Origin: DASSUW01 sp963844205
Lineage (GTDB): Bacteria; Actinomycetota; Thermoleophilia; Solirubrobacterales; Solirubrobacteraceae
Length of the DNA: 64,000 nucleotides
Assembly: GCA_963844205.1 (NCBI GenBank)
Contig: CAWJNK010000001.1
Location: 1,922,001 to 1,986,000, forward strand
Direction: 5' to 3'
Part shown: one piece after another, positions 42,152 through 50,697 of the stretch
Layout of the letters: every line of letters begins with the position of its first letter
How positions within the stretch are numbered: the stretch's first letter is position 1
Translations under genes and position numbers: made by a program
Notes under the pieces: model-generated
What the model was told of the DNA's origin: nothing
What the model saw: the letters and a program-made list of their open reading frames with translations, nothing else
Database searches by the model: none

Positions 42152-43371
42152 TTGAACTCCTCGTCGATGACGCGGATCGCACGCGGGGCCGAGCGGACGA
42201 AGTCGAGCTGGCCGATCAGCCGCACCGCGGCGTAGAAGCGCGACTCCAGCAGCGGGTGCATGATCAGCACGAGGCGGGCGTTCTCGCCGAGCCCCTTCTG
42301 CACGACCGACCGGATCGACGCGCCCTGCATCCCCAGCAGCTCGGCCACCTGGGCCAGCACGCCGGGCCGGTCGGCGACCTCCATGTGCAGGTAGAACGCC
42401 GACTCGATGTCGTTGACCACCGGCAGCGCCTCGGTGGTCTCCGGCGTCGAGGCGGGCGGGATCATCGCGGAGATCACGTCGCCGAGCACCGCGGTCGCCG
42501 TCTGCGGCCCGCCCGCGCCGGGGCCGCTCAGCGTGACCTCGGTGATCGTGTCCGACTCCACGGTGACCGCGTTGAACGGCCCGTGGACCGAGGCCAGCGG
42601 ATGACCCGCGTACAGGAACGCCGGGTGCACGCGCACGCTGATGCCGCCGTTGACGCGCTCGGCGGTGCCGACCAGCTTGAGCCCGAGCCCGAGCTCCTTC
42701 GCGTACTCCATGTCCTCGGCCGTCAGGTGCTCGATCCCCTCGTAGACGACCTGGTCGAGGTGCACGGGGGTCGAGAACGCGAGGCGGGCGAGGATCGCCA
42801 TCTTGGCGGCGGCGTCGCGGCCGGTGACGTCGTCGGTCGGGTCCGCCTCCGCGTAGCCGAGCTCCTGCGCCTCGCGCAGCGCGTCCTCGTAGCTGAGCCC
42901 GCGCGCGGCCATCTCGCTGAGGATGTAGTTCGTGGTGCCGTTGACGATGCCGTGGATGCGCTCCACCCGCGCCGCGGCGAGCGACTCCTGGAGCACGCGG
43001 ATCACCGGCACGACGCCGGCCACCGCGCCCTCGAAGCGGAGCTGCACGCCGTGCTCGCGCGCGCACGCCCACAGCTCCTCCCCGTGGGCGGCGAGGAGCT
43101 GCTTGTTGGCCGAGACGACGTGCCTGCCGGCGCGCATCGCCCGCAGCACGTACTCGCGCGCGGGCTCGATGCCGCCGATCAGCTCGACGACCATGTCCGA
43201 CCCCTCGAGCACCTCCTCGAACGACCCGCGCGAGCGCGTGAGCACGCCGCTGATCTCGGGGCGCAGGCCGGTGATCGGCACGATCGCGTCGGCGCGCTCC
43301 GCGAGCAGCTCCGCGAACGCCGAGCCGACGGTCCCGTGGCCGAGCAGCCCGACCCTATACGTCTCGGCCAT
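42148..43371 (-). CDS. hom: Homoserine dehydrogenase with ACT domain
   Basis: The 407-residue enzyme has the NAD(P) loop VGLLGHGTVGSAFAELL, HVVSANKQLLA, the core VNGTTNYILSEM and GYAEADPTDDVTGRDAAAK. A C-terminal ACT domain (about 325-407, YLHMEVADRPGVLAQVAELL) would give threonine feedback. It reduces aspartate semialdehyde. The ATG at 43371 falls inside the last codons of lysA (17-base overlap). Upstream extension of the frame is lysA shadow. Confidence 0.94.
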   Translation of the reverse strand: MAETYRVGLLGHGTVGSAFAELLAERADAIVPITGLRPEISGVLTRSRGSFEEVLEGSDMVVELIGGIEPAREYVLRAMRAGRHVVSANKQLLAAHGEELWACAREHGVQLRFEGAVAGVVPVIRVLQESLAAARVERIHGIVNGTTNYILSEMAARGLSYEDALREAQELGYAEADPTDDVTGRDAAAKMAILARLAFSTPVHLDQVVYEGIEHLTAEDMEYAKELGLGLKLVGTAERVNGGISVRVHPAFLYAGHPLASVHGPFNAVTVESDTITEVTLSGPGAGGPQTATAVLGDVISAMIPPASTPETTEALPVVNDIESAFYLHMEVADRPGVLAQVAELLGMQGASIRSVVQKGLGENARLVLIMHPLLESRFYAAVRLIGQLDFVRSAPRAIRVIDEEFN

Positions 43372-44578
43372 GGAGGTCCTCGTACGTCTCGCGCCGGACG
43401 ACCACGCGCGCGTCGCCGCCCGAGCAGAAGATGACTGGCGGCCTCGGCACGCCGTTGTAGTTGTTTGCCATCGCGTGCCCGTAGGCGCCGGTGACCGGCG
43501 TGACGAGCACGTCCCCGGGCCGCGGGTCGGGCAGCCGCACATCGCGCACCAGCACGTCGCCGGACTCGCAGTGCTTGCCGACGACCGTGCAGACCTCACC
43601 GCCGGCGCCCATCCGGTCCGCCACGGCTGCCTCGTATGCGGCGCCATAGAGCATCGGCCGCAGATTGTCGGACATGCCGCCGTCGACGGCGACGATCCGC
43701 TCCCCGCCCACGCCGGGCTTGACGGACTCGACCCGGTAGAGCGTCACGCCCGCGGCGGCGACCAGCGCGCGGCCCGGCTCGAGGACCAGGGACTTGCCGG
43801 TGCCGAGCTCGGCGTGCGCCGCCGCCACCACCGCGTCGACCCACGCCTCCGGCTCGGGCACCTCCTCTCCGGCCACGTACGGGACCGCGAGGCCGCCGCC
43901 GAGGTCGTAGACGTCGAAGTCGCCGACGCGGGCGAGCGCGGCCACGGCGCGACGGTACGGGTCGAGCGAGCGCAGCTGGGAGCCGATGTGCATGTGCAGG
44001 CCGGCGACGTCGATCCGCTCCGCGAGCGCGCGGGCCGCGGCCGGCACCATCCCGAACTTCGACCCCGCCTGGCCGGTGAGGATGTGCTCGTGGGTGTCGG
44101 CGTCGACGCCCGGCACGACGCGGAGCAGGATGCGATTCCCACCCACCCCGCCGCCGAGCGCGGCCAGCCGGTCGGCGTCCTGTTCGTTGTCGAGCACCAC
44201 CGTCCCGACCCCGGCCTCCAGCGCGAACGCCAGCTCGGCCTCGGACTTGGCGTTGCCGTGCAGGTACAGGCGCTCTGGCGCGAAGCCGGCCCGCAGCGCG
44301 AGGTGCAGCTCGCCGCCCGACGCGACGTCGCAGCCGAGCCCCTCCTCGGCGAACACCCGCAGGACCGCGGTGCACGGGAACGCCTTCGACGCGAACACGA
44401 CCTCGCCGGGGCCGTCGTGCGCCGCGGCGAGCGCGGCGACGAACACGCGGGCCCGCGCCCGCAGGTCGGCCTCCGCCACGACGTAGGCGGGCGTGCCGAA
44501 CTCCCGCGCCAGCTCGCGGGCGTCGCAGCCGCCGACGCTCAACACGCCGTCCTCGACCGAGGAGTCCTGTGGATACAC
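43355..44578 (-). CDS. lysA: Diaminopimelate decarboxylase
   Basis: This 407-residue fold-III PLP decarboxylase has the cofactor Lys in VVFASKAFPC, HGNAKSEAEL, the HMHIGSQL motif and EPGRALVAAAG. It also has KHCESGDVL, whose Cys comes from the other subunit, and GAYGHAMANNYNGVPRP. It makes lysine from meso-diaminopimelate, so it links cell-wall precursor and lysine pools. GTG 44578 was chosen, 11 bases after the lgt stop. It overlaps hom by 17 bases. Confidence 0.94.
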   Translation of the reverse strand: MYPQDSSVEDGVLSVGGCDARELAREFGTPAYVVAEADLRARARVFVAALAAAHDGPGEVVFASKAFPCTAVLRVFAEEGLGCDVASGGELHLALRAGFAPERLYLHGNAKSEAELAFALEAGVGTVVLDNEQDADRLAALGGGVGGNRILLRVVPGVDADTHEHILTGQAGSKFGMVPAAARALAERIDVAGLHMHIGSQLRSLDPYRRAVAALARVGDFDVYDLGGGLAVPYVAGEEVPEPEAWVDAVVAAAHAELGTGKSLVLEPGRALVAAAGVTLYRVESVKPGVGGERIVAVDGGMSDNLRPMLYGAAYEAAVADRMGAGGEVCTVVGKHCESGDVLVRDVRLPDPRPGDVLVTPVTGAYGHAMANNYNGVPRPPVIFCSGGDARVVVRRETYEDLHGRDV

Positions 44579-44589
44579 GACGGCGCAGC

Positions 44590-45348
44590 TTATGCGCGCG
44601 CCGGCGCCGGCGCGGGCGCCGGGCGGCGGACCCAGAGCCAGATCCCGCCGGCGGCGATCATCACGAGCGAGAGCAGCTGCGGCTGGGTGAGGCCGAAGAG
44701 GACGTCCTCGTTGCGGCGCACGAACTCGACCAGGAAGCGCTCGGTGCCGGCCAGGATCAGGTAGAGCGCGAACAGCGTGCCGGGCTGCCAGCGGTGCCGC
44801 CAGCGCCACAGCAGCAGCGCCACGATGCCCATCGTGATCGTCTCGTAGACCGGGGTCGGGTGGACCTCCTCGGTGGTGGGCACCGTCCCGTTCGGATACG
44901 CCATCGCCCACGGGCCGTCCCACGGGATGCCGTAGTCGCCGTCGCCCGCGAGCTGGCAGCCGATGCGGCCGATGGCATACCCCGCGGCGAGCGGCACGGC
45001 CGCGACGTCGAGCATCTGCAGCGTGAGCCAGTTGCGCCGCCAGGCCCAGAGGATGACCCCTGCCGCGCCGCCGAGCGCCCCGCCGTACCAGACCAGGCCG
45101 GAGCCGGAGAAGAGGCTGCCGAGCAGGTCGCCCTGCGCGTCGGACCAGTTCTCGGCGATCCACCACAGCCGCGCGCCGACGATCCCGCCCACGAGCGCCG
45201 CGAACACCATCTCGTAGGCCCAGTCGACGGGCTTGTCGAGCTCCTTCAGGAACTGCGCAGCGGCGATCCCGGCCACGACGAAGCCCAGCCCCATCATGAG
45301 GCCGAACGTCTGGAGCGTGATGGGCCCTAGATCCAGCTCGGGCTGCAT
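44590..45348 (-). CDS. lgt: Prolipoprotein diacylglyceryl transferase
   Basis: The 252-residue, seven-helix membrane protein has the Lgt signature GRIGCQLAGDGDYG near 128-141, VHPTPVYETI and FLVEFVRRNEDVLFGLTQPQLLSL. It attaches diacylglycerol to the lipobox cysteine of exported lipoproteins, several of which are encoded in this window. An Ala-Pro repeat tail ends the protein. It lies 24 bases after the M23 peptidase gene and 11 before lysA. Confidence 0.94.
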   Translation of the reverse strand: MQPELDLGPITLQTFGLMMGLGFVVAGIAAAQFLKELDKPVDWAYEMVFAALVGGIVGARLWWIAENWSDAQGDLLGSLFSGSGLVWYGGALGGAAGVILWAWRRNWLTLQMLDVAAVPLAAGYAIGRIGCQLAGDGDYGIPWDGPWAMAYPNGTVPTTEEVHPTPVYETITMGIVALLLWRWRHRWQPGTLFALYLILAGTERFLVEFVRRNEDVLFGLTQPQLLSLVMIAAGGIWLWVRRPAPAPAPARA

Positions 45349-45372
45349 GCCGCACTTAGGGTACGACCGCGG

Positions 45373-46566
45373 CTACAGATAACCCAGCGGATCCACCGGC
45401 GACCCGTTGATCCGCACCTCGAAGTGCACGTGCGGGCCGGTGCTGTGGCCGGTGTTGCCGGAGTGGCCGATGACCTGGCCCTGGCTCACGCTCTGACCGA
45501 CGGACACGCTGATGCTCGACTGGTGGCCGTAGCAGGTGGAAAGCGAGCCGCTGTGCTGGATGCACGTGTAGTTGCCGTAGCCGCCGACCCAGCCGGCGAT
45601 GGCGACGCTGCCGCTCGCCGCCGCGCGCAGCGGCGTGCCCTCGGGAAGAGGGATGTCGACGCCGGCGTGCAGGCGGCCCCAGCGGTAGCCGAACCCGGAC
45701 GAGATCGAGCCGTTGGCGGGCCAGATCAGCCCGCTCGAGCCCTGACGGATCGGGCCGGCCACCGCCGACGGGCCCTGCAGCTTGGCGATCACCGCGGCCT
45801 GCTCGCGCTCAAGCGACTCGACGTGGTCCTCGAGCTCGTGCCGGTCGGCGCGGGTGCTGGCCAGCAGGTTGTACTTGCCCGAGCGCGCGGAGGCGTAGCT
45901 GTCGCGCCGGTTGACGAGCTGGCCCTTGATCGCGGCGACCTCGGCGACCTCGGCCTCGATCGCCTTCGCCACCTCCTCGGCCCGCTTCTCCAGCCGGTCG
46001 AGCTTGGCGGCGGTCTCGATCGACTCCGCCTTCGCCACCCGCACGCGCGAGATGATCCGGGCGTCCTGCGCCGAGGTGCGTTGCATGAACTCCGTGCGCT
46101 CCAGCAGGTCGGCGAAGCCGTCGGACTCGAGCACGACGGTGACCACGTCCGGCGCGTCCTGCTTGTAGAGCTCCACCAGGCGGTTCGCGAGCTCGACGCG
46201 CGCCTCCGCGAGCCGGGTCCGCAGCCGGGCCAGGTGCAGCCGCTCGCGCCGCAGCTCCTCCTGGATGCGGGCGAGCTCGGCGCGCTTGGCCTCGAGGTCG
46301 GCCTCGAGGCGGACCTGCTTCGTCTGCAGCACCGTGATGTCGGCCTGCAACGTGTTGATCCTCTGCGTGAAGCCGCTGATCTGGGAGGTCAGGACGTTCT
46401 CGCGCCCCTTGCGCCACTCGATCTGGTCGCGCTTGCGGTCGATCTGGCGCTGGAGCGAGTCCGGGCTCTGGCCGGTGGAGACCAGCGGCAGGACAGCCCA
46501 GAGGGCAAACGGCAGCGCCGCCACCGCGAGCAGGAGGCCGATACGTCGAGCCATTCGGCGCGCCAT
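45373..46566 (-). CDS. M23 metallopeptidase with long coiled coil (EnvC/NlpD-like)
   Basis: The 397-residue protein has a signal anchor (IGLLLAVAALPFALWAVLPL), an extended coiled coil (about 35-265) and a C-terminal M23/LytM domain. The domain shows HAGVDIPLPEGTPLRAAASG, the second zinc ligand in YGHQ and HVHFEVRINGSPVDPLGYL. Such enzymes cut peptidoglycan or activate amidases during division. The leader carries a c-di-AMP riboswitch. It heads a probable operon with lgt, lysA, hom, thrC and thrB. ATG 46566 has GGGAGG upstream. Confidence 0.93.
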   Translation of the reverse strand: MARRMARRIGLLLAVAALPFALWAVLPLVSTGQSPDSLQRQIDRKRDQIEWRKGRENVLTSQISGFTQRINTLQADITVLQTKQVRLEADLEAKRAELARIQEELRRERLHLARLRTRLAEARVELANRLVELYKQDAPDVVTVVLESDGFADLLERTEFMQRTSAQDARIISRVRVAKAESIETAAKLDRLEKRAEEVAKAIEAEVAEVAAIKGQLVNRRDSYASARSGKYNLLASTRADRHELEDHVESLEREQAAVIAKLQGPSAVAGPIRQGSSGLIWPANGSISSGFGYRWGRLHAGVDIPLPEGTPLRAAASGSVAIAGWVGGYGNYTCIQHSGSLSTCYGHQSSISVSVGQSVSQGQVIGHSGNTGHSTGPHVHFEVRINGSPVDPLGYL

Positions 46567-46682
46567 GCTAGGCGCCTCCCGGCCGGGACTCCAGGGTGAC
46601 GCCCCTCGTTATGGAGCGTGCAAGGAATCCTGCAGATTGCAGGGCTTTTCTGCGAGTGCGCGACGAGCCGGTCATTGAGTGT

Positions 46683-46800
46683 GCCTACGGGGTTAGCTGT
46701 CGGGCTCGCGACGTGCGCTACGCGGCCAGCAGGCCGCGATTCGCCCCGGAACTTCGATCGGTTCCCCCGCTCCACGGGCTGGTCACCCCGTGGACTCGGC
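46683..46800 (-). ncRNA. c-di-AMP riboswitch (ydaO-yuaA type) upstream of the M23 operon
   Basis: Read on the minus strand, the region has a P2 hairpin (CCACGGG/CCCGTGG) and GAGCGGGGGAACC. These are followed by GTTCCGGGGCGAATC, a variable hairpin (GCGGCC/GGCCGC) and the 3' core AGCCCGACAGCTAACCCCG. These match the conserved ydaO blocks in order. The aptamer lies 116 nt upstream of the gene start. That spacer holds a CCTGCA/TGCAGG hairpin that may belong to the expression platform. In this class, c-di-AMP binding usually turns genes off. Confidence 0.85.
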
Positions 46801-46881
46801 GGGCCGGAATGTACCAGCCGCCACGGCCGGGTTAATGAAGTTGCTCAAGGGGGTCTGGCGTCTGCCACCATTTCTCCTCAC

Positions 46882-47784
46882 ATGCCCAGACCCACTTCGT
46901 TCGGCAAGGACACCGGCCTTCAGGTCCGGATGGCGGTCACGATCTTCCTGCTCGGGCTCGTCTACGTCGTGCTCGTCGTCACGCTGCTCGCCGTCGGCGC
47001 GAGCGGGATCACCGTCGCGATCATCGCCGGCGGGCTCGCCGCGCTGAACCTGTTCGCCTCGGACAAGCTCGCGCTCGCGGCCATGGGCGCGCGCGTGGTC
47101 TCTCCCCAGGAGGCCCCGCAGCTGCACGCGATGATCGAGCGGCTGTGCGTGCAGGCCGACCTGCCGAAGCCGAGGGTGGCGGTCGCCAACACGCGCATGC
47201 CGAACGCGTTCGCGCTCGGGCGCTCGCCCAAGTCGGCCACCGTATGCGCGACGACGGGGATCATGGAGCTGCTCTCCCCGGCCGAGCTCGAGGGCGTCAT
47301 GGCGCACGAGCTCACCCACGTCGCCAACCGCGACGTGCTGGTGATGACGCTCGCCGGCTTCTTCGCCACGATCGCGGCCTACATCGTGCAGTTCGGCTTC
47401 TTCTTCGGCGGCGGCTCAATGGGCGACGACGACGACAACCCGAGCTTCCTCGTGCTGCTGCTCGTCTCCCTCGTGGTCTACGTGGTCTCGTTCCTGCTCA
47501 TGCAGGCCCTGTCGCGCTACCGCGAGTTCGCGGCGGATCGCGGCGCGGCGATCATCACCGGCCGGCCGAGCGCGCTCGCCTCGGCCCTGACGAAGATCTC
47601 GAGCGGCATGCACCGCATCCCGGAGAAGGACCTGCGCGCCTCCAGCGAGCTCCAGGCCTTCTTCATCTTCCCGGCCGCCAAGGGCAAGGTCTCCGGCCTG
47701 TTCGCGACCCACCCGCCGATGGAGAAGCGGATCGCCGCCCTCGCCCGTCTCGAGGCGCAGCTGCAGGGCCAGATCGCGGCCTAG
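46882..47784 (+). CDS. htpX: HtpX-like membrane M48 metalloprotease
   Basis: The 300-residue protease has four membrane helices and the zinc motif MAHELTHVANRD (His142, Glu143, His146). A distal ligand region is YREFAADRGAA. The C-terminal ATHPPMEKRIAALARLE is typical of HtpX. It degrades damaged membrane proteins. PspAB follows after three bases, forming the actinobacterial HtpX-PspAB pair. It is divergent from the riboswitch-led M23 operon; 46801-46881 is the shared upstream region. Confidence 0.93.
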   Translation: MPRPTSFGKDTGLQVRMAVTIFLLGLVYVVLVVTLLAVGASGITVAIIAGGLAALNLFASDKLALAAMGARVVSPQEAPQLHAMIERLCVQADLPKPRVAVANTRMPNAFALGRSPKSATVCATTGIMELLSPAELEGVMAHELTHVANRDVLVMTLAGFFATIAAYIVQFGFFFGGGSMGDDDDNPSFLVLLLVSLVVYVVSFLLMQALSRYREFAADRGAAIITGRPSALASALTKISSGMHRIPEKDLRASSELQAFFIFPAAKGKVSGLFATHPPMEKRIAALARLEAQLQGQIAA

Positions 47785-47787
47785 CCC

Positions 47788-48360
47788 GTGGGCTTCCTCG
47801 ACGTCCTCCGCGGCAAGCGCGAGCTCAAGCAGCCCGCGCCTGACCGCCTGTTCGCGATGTCGACGGCCTACGTGAAGATGGACATGGAGCTCAGCCTCAA
47901 GAGCACCGGCAAGGCGGCGATCGTCTTCCAGCCGCTCGCCACCGCCGACTTCGAGCAACTCGTGCGCGACATGGAGGAGATCGTCCGCAGCACCGGCTCG
48001 GAGAACGCCGGCAGCGTCGAGAGCACCGACGACGAGCACGGCTATCGCTGGATGGTCATCGGCGACCCCGACTTCGAGGACCTCGTCGTCGGGGTCAACG
48101 CCGTCTCCAACGAGATCCAGGGCGGCGGGTACGGCGACCGCATCCTGGCCGCCGTGTTCGCGTTCCGCGACGAGAAGAACCGCCCCGTCTACTGGATCTA
48201 CAACTACAAGCGCGGCGCGTTCTACCCGTTCGTGCCCGCCGGCGGCGAGCAGCAGCGCGACAACGAGCGCGAGCTCCGGCTGAAGGCCCAGATCGGGCAG
48301 GACCTGCCGGTCGAGCCCGAGCTCGAGCGCTGGTTCCCCCTCTGGGGCATCCCGGTCTAG
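47788..48360 (+). CDS. pspAB: PspA-associated protein PspAB
   Basis: This 190-residue protein starts at GTG 47788 and begins GFLDVLRGKRELKQPAPDRLFAMSTAYV. It continues with AAIVFQPLATADFEQLVRDMEEIV and ends LPVEPELERWFPLWGIPV. This is the PspAB family found next to HtpX and PspA in actinobacteria. The fold and mechanism are unknown; it is thought to modulate the envelope-stress response. It is coupled to htpX. Confidence 0.85.
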   Translation: MGFLDVLRGKRELKQPAPDRLFAMSTAYVKMDMELSLKSTGKAAIVFQPLATADFEQLVRDMEEIVRSTGSENAGSVESTDDEHGYRWMVIGDPDFEDLVVGVNAVSNEIQGGGYGDRILAAVFAFRDEKNRPVYWIYNYKRGAFYPFVPAGGEQQRDNERELRLKAQIGQDLPVEPELERWFPLWGIPV

Positions 48361-48396
48361 CATTCGTCGAGCCGCCCGACGAACCCAGGAGGAGCG

Positions 48397-48960
48397 ATGC
48401 CGCGCGCGCTCATGATCACCGGCGACGCCGCCGAGGACCTCGATGCGATGTACCCCCTGTACCGGCTGCGCGAAGCCGGCTGGGAGGTCCACGTCGCCGC
48501 CCCCACCCGGCGCCCCGTCCAGCTCGTCGTGCACGACTTCGACGAGGGCTTCGACGCCTACTCGGAGAAGCCGGGGCGCCGGCTCGCGGTCGACGTCGCG
48601 TTCGCCGAGGTCGACCTCGAGCGCTACGGCGCGCTCGTGATCCCGGGCGGCCGAGCGCCCGAGTACATCCGCACCGACCCCGATGTCCGCCGCATCACCG
48701 AGCACTTCTTCGCCCGCGACCTGCCGGTCGGGACGGTCTGTCACGGTCCGCAGGTGCCCGCCGTCTACGGGCTGCTGCAGGGCCGCCGCACGGCCGCCTT
48801 CCCGCCGCTGCAGGGCGACATGGAGAACGCCGGCGCGACCTTCGTGGACGCGCCGGACGTCGTCGACGGCAACATGGTCTCCTGCCGCGGCTGGCCGGAC
48901 ATGCCCGAGTGGTCCCGGGCGTTCATGGCCGTGCTCGACCGGGCGGTGGTCCCGGCCTAG
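48397..48960 (+). CDS. DJ-1/PfpI family protein
   Basis: The 187-residue class I amidotransferase-like protein has GALVIPGGRAPEYIRTDPDV, then the nucleophile elbow VCHGPQVPAVYGLLQGRR with the catalytic Cys. The end WPDMPEWSRAFMAVLD is unremarkable. These proteins act as glyoxalases, chaperones or general stress proteins; the substrate is unknown. SD AGGAGG precedes the ATG. It lies between htpX-pspAB and the convergent pspAA-pspA, one base from the pspAA stop. Confidence 0.9.
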   Translation: MPRALMITGDAAEDLDAMYPLYRLREAGWEVHVAAPTRRPVQLVVHDFDEGFDAYSEKPGRRLAVDVAFAEVDLERYGALVIPGGRAPEYIRTDPDVRRITEHFFARDLPVGTVCHGPQVPAVYGLLQGRRTAAFPPLQGDMENAGATFVDAPDVVDGNMVSCRGWPDMPEWSRAFMAVLDRAVVPA

Positions 48961-48961
48961 C

Positions 48962-49240
48962 TCAGTCCGGGATCAAGCCTTCGCCGGTGAACTCGGCAGC
49001 CGCCTCGACGAACGAGAGGTCGGGCGGCGGCAGGATCACGTCGGACTCCTCGAGCTCGTCCTCGCCGAGCGGCTCCCCGGCGCGCCGGACGAGCTCGAGC
49101 ATCTGCTCGAAGACCTCGTGGAAGCGGTCCTCGTCGCCCGCCTCGACCGCCGTGACGGCGTCGTTGTCGAGCCCGTTGAGGCGCTCGGCGTCATCTTCGG
49201 GGAGGCGGTATTGGCTCTCGGTCGCGATCCGGACGATCAC
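48962..49240 (-). CDS. pspAA: PspA-associated protein PspAA
   Basis: The 92-residue acidic protein begins MIVRIATESQYRLPEDDAERLNGLDN and ends EESDVILPPPDLSFVEAAAEFTGEGLIPD, the PspAA pattern. It is co-encoded with PspA in actinobacteria and proposed to adapt PspA function. Its start overlaps the pspA stop by ATGA, so the two are translated together. No enzymatic motif is present. Confidence 0.87.
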   Translation of the reverse strand: MIVRIATESQYRLPEDDAERLNGLDNDAVTAVEAGDEDRFHEVFEQMLELVRRAGEPLGEDELEESDVILPPPDLSFVEAAAEFTGEGLIPD

Positions 49241-49980
49241 GCCTCGCGCTCCCGTTCGCCGGACTCCAGCGACTGCTGCGGCTGCGAGGGGCCGCTGCCG
49301 AGCTCGGCCTTCAGGCGCTCGAGGTCGTCGTCGACCGCGCTCTGGGACGTGAGCTGGTGCAGCTCCTTGTCGATGTCGTCGGTGCCCGATCCGAGCGCGA
49401 GGTTGTCGTCGAATGCGCCGGCCGCCTCGAGCTCGTCCATCGCGCCCGCGCGGGCGCGCATGTCCTCGGTCTTGTCGAGCGCGCGCTGCATCGCCATCCC
49501 GACGTCGGCCATCTCCTCGCCGACGCCGCTGGCGGCCTCGGAGATCTTCACGGAGGCCTCGGCGGCCGAGTACTGCGCCTTGATGACCTCCTTCTTGGTG
49601 CGGAACTGGTCGATCTTGGAGCGCAGCTTCTGCTCCTTCTCGATCAGCGACGCCTGCTGCGACTCCAGCTCGGCGACCTGCTGGTCGAGCGACTGGAGCT
49701 CACCCTGCGCGAACTGCTTGCGCTCGAGGGCGGTGCGGGCGAGATCCTCGCGGCCCTGCGAGAGCGCCTGGCGCGCCTGGGTGTCGAGCTTGACGACCTG
49801 CTGCTCGAGCTTGGACTGCTGGAGCTGGAGGCGCTTCTTCGACGTGACGACGTCGGCGATGCCCTTCTTGACGTTCTGGAGCAGCTCCATCTGCTTCTGG
49901 TAGCTGTACTCCAGGGTCTCCGAGGGATCCTCCGCCCGGTCGAGGAGCTTGTTGATCTTCGCCTTGATGACTACGGACAT
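49237..49980 (-). CDS. pspA: PspA/IM30-family phage-shock protein
   Basis: The 247-residue protein is almost entirely coiled coil. It has the N-terminal amphipathic helix VIKAKINKLLDRAEDPSETLEYSYQKQMELL and the hairpin region VVTSKKRLQLQQSKLEQQVV. PspA/ESCRT-III-like proteins polymerise on stressed membranes and reduce proton leak. ATG 49980 was chosen; the frame extends to 50034 but the extra residues are not PspA-like. PspAA follows with an ATGA overlap. Confidence 0.93.
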   Translation of the reverse strand: MSVVIKAKINKLLDRAEDPSETLEYSYQKQMELLQNVKKGIADVVTSKKRLQLQQSKLEQQVVKLDTQARQALSQGREDLARTALERKQFAQGELQSLDQQVAELESQQASLIEKEQKLRSKIDQFRTKKEVIKAQYSAAEASVKISEAASGVGEEMADVGMAMQRALDKTEDMRARAGAMDELEAAGAFDDNLALGSGTDDIDKELHQLTSQSAVDDDLERLKAELGSGPSQPQQSLESGEREREA

Positions 49981-50040
49981 GCGTCCGCCCATGCCGGGCA
50001 CGGCCTTCCTCCTGGTTATGGGGTGCAGGAGCAAGCGTAC

Positions 50041-50093
50041 CGTCCAGCGGGGGCGCGGCCACCCTCGTGGCCGCGCCTTCGCTGGTCTGGACG
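50041..50093 (-). terminator. Terminator-like long hairpin after the NlpC/P60 gene
   Basis: A perfect 11-bp stem GGCGCGGCCAC/GTGGCCGCGCC (50052-50062, 50067-50077, loop CCTC) is extended outward by CGTCCAGCG pairing with CGCTGG and GGACG. It lies five bases after the NlpC/P60 stop, ahead of pspA, in the leftward direction. It has no U tail. It would insulate pspA from the riboswitch-controlled gene. Confidence 0.68.
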
Positions 50094-50097
50094 GGCG

Positions 50098-50676
50098 CTA
50101 GAGCCCGAGCGGATGGCGAGCGCGGAAGCCGCGCGACGGGCGCATGGTCGTCCGCCAGCGGGGACCACGCTCGAGCGTCGACGCGATGACCTTGCCCCTG
50201 CGGGCGGTCCGCGAGGAATAGGAGCTGGTGTCGAGCCGCAGGCCGGCGATTACGGCGTAGGCGTGGCCGCCGTGGGCGTAGACGGTGATCCACTGGCCCT
50301 TGCCGCGCTCGCCCCAGCTCATGAAGGGGCCGGACGGGAGCGGCGACGTGAGCAGGCCGGCGTGGATCAGCGCGTACGAGACCGTGCCGGAGCAGTCGTA
50401 GCCGGTGTCCTCGACCTTGGCGTGGCCGCCGCCGTACTTGTACGGCATGTCCTGGATGCGGTTGGCGGCCCAGATGGCCTGCTTGACGGGCTCAGGAGCG
50501 TCGGCCGGAGCGGCGGCCGAGCCGTCGGGCAACAGCTGCGCGACGCCGCCGGCGACCGACATGTTCTCCGGCGGCGGCGGGACGTACTCGGCTCCACCGG
50601 TGGATTGCGCCTGAGCGGCAGCGGGCACCACTAAGAATACGAAAATCGACAGGGCGAATGCCCGCAGTGACGACAA
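50098..50676 (-). CDS. Secreted NlpC/P60-type cysteine peptidase
   Basis: The 192-residue protein starts at TTG 50676 with AGAGG upstream. It has a signal peptide (LRAFALSIFVFLVVPAAAQA) and a papain-like NlpC/P60 domain with Cys95 (DTGYDCSGTVSYAL) and a His near 138 (HGGHAYAVIAG). The C-terminus is short and basic. It would cleave peptidoglycan stem peptides. A c-di-AMP riboswitch occupies its leader, as for rpf/NlpC genes elsewhere in actinobacteria. Confidence 0.88.
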   Translation of the reverse strand: MSSLRAFALSIFVFLVVPAAAQAQSTGGAEYVPPPPENMSVAGGVAQLLPDGSAAAPADAPEPVKQAIWAANRIQDMPYKYGGGHAKVEDTGYDCSGTVSYALIHAGLLTSPLPSGPFMSWGERGKGQWITVYAHGGHAYAVIAGLRLDTSSYSSRTARRGKVIASTLERGPRWRTTMRPSRGFRARHPLGL

Positions 50677-50697
50677 CCTGAACCAACCTCTTTCGTC

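Noticed and set aside
41141..43072. A 643-codon leftward frame over hom and thrC
   Set aside because: Its first 300 codons are Arg/Gly-rich shadow of hom; the real thrC starts at TTG 42151.
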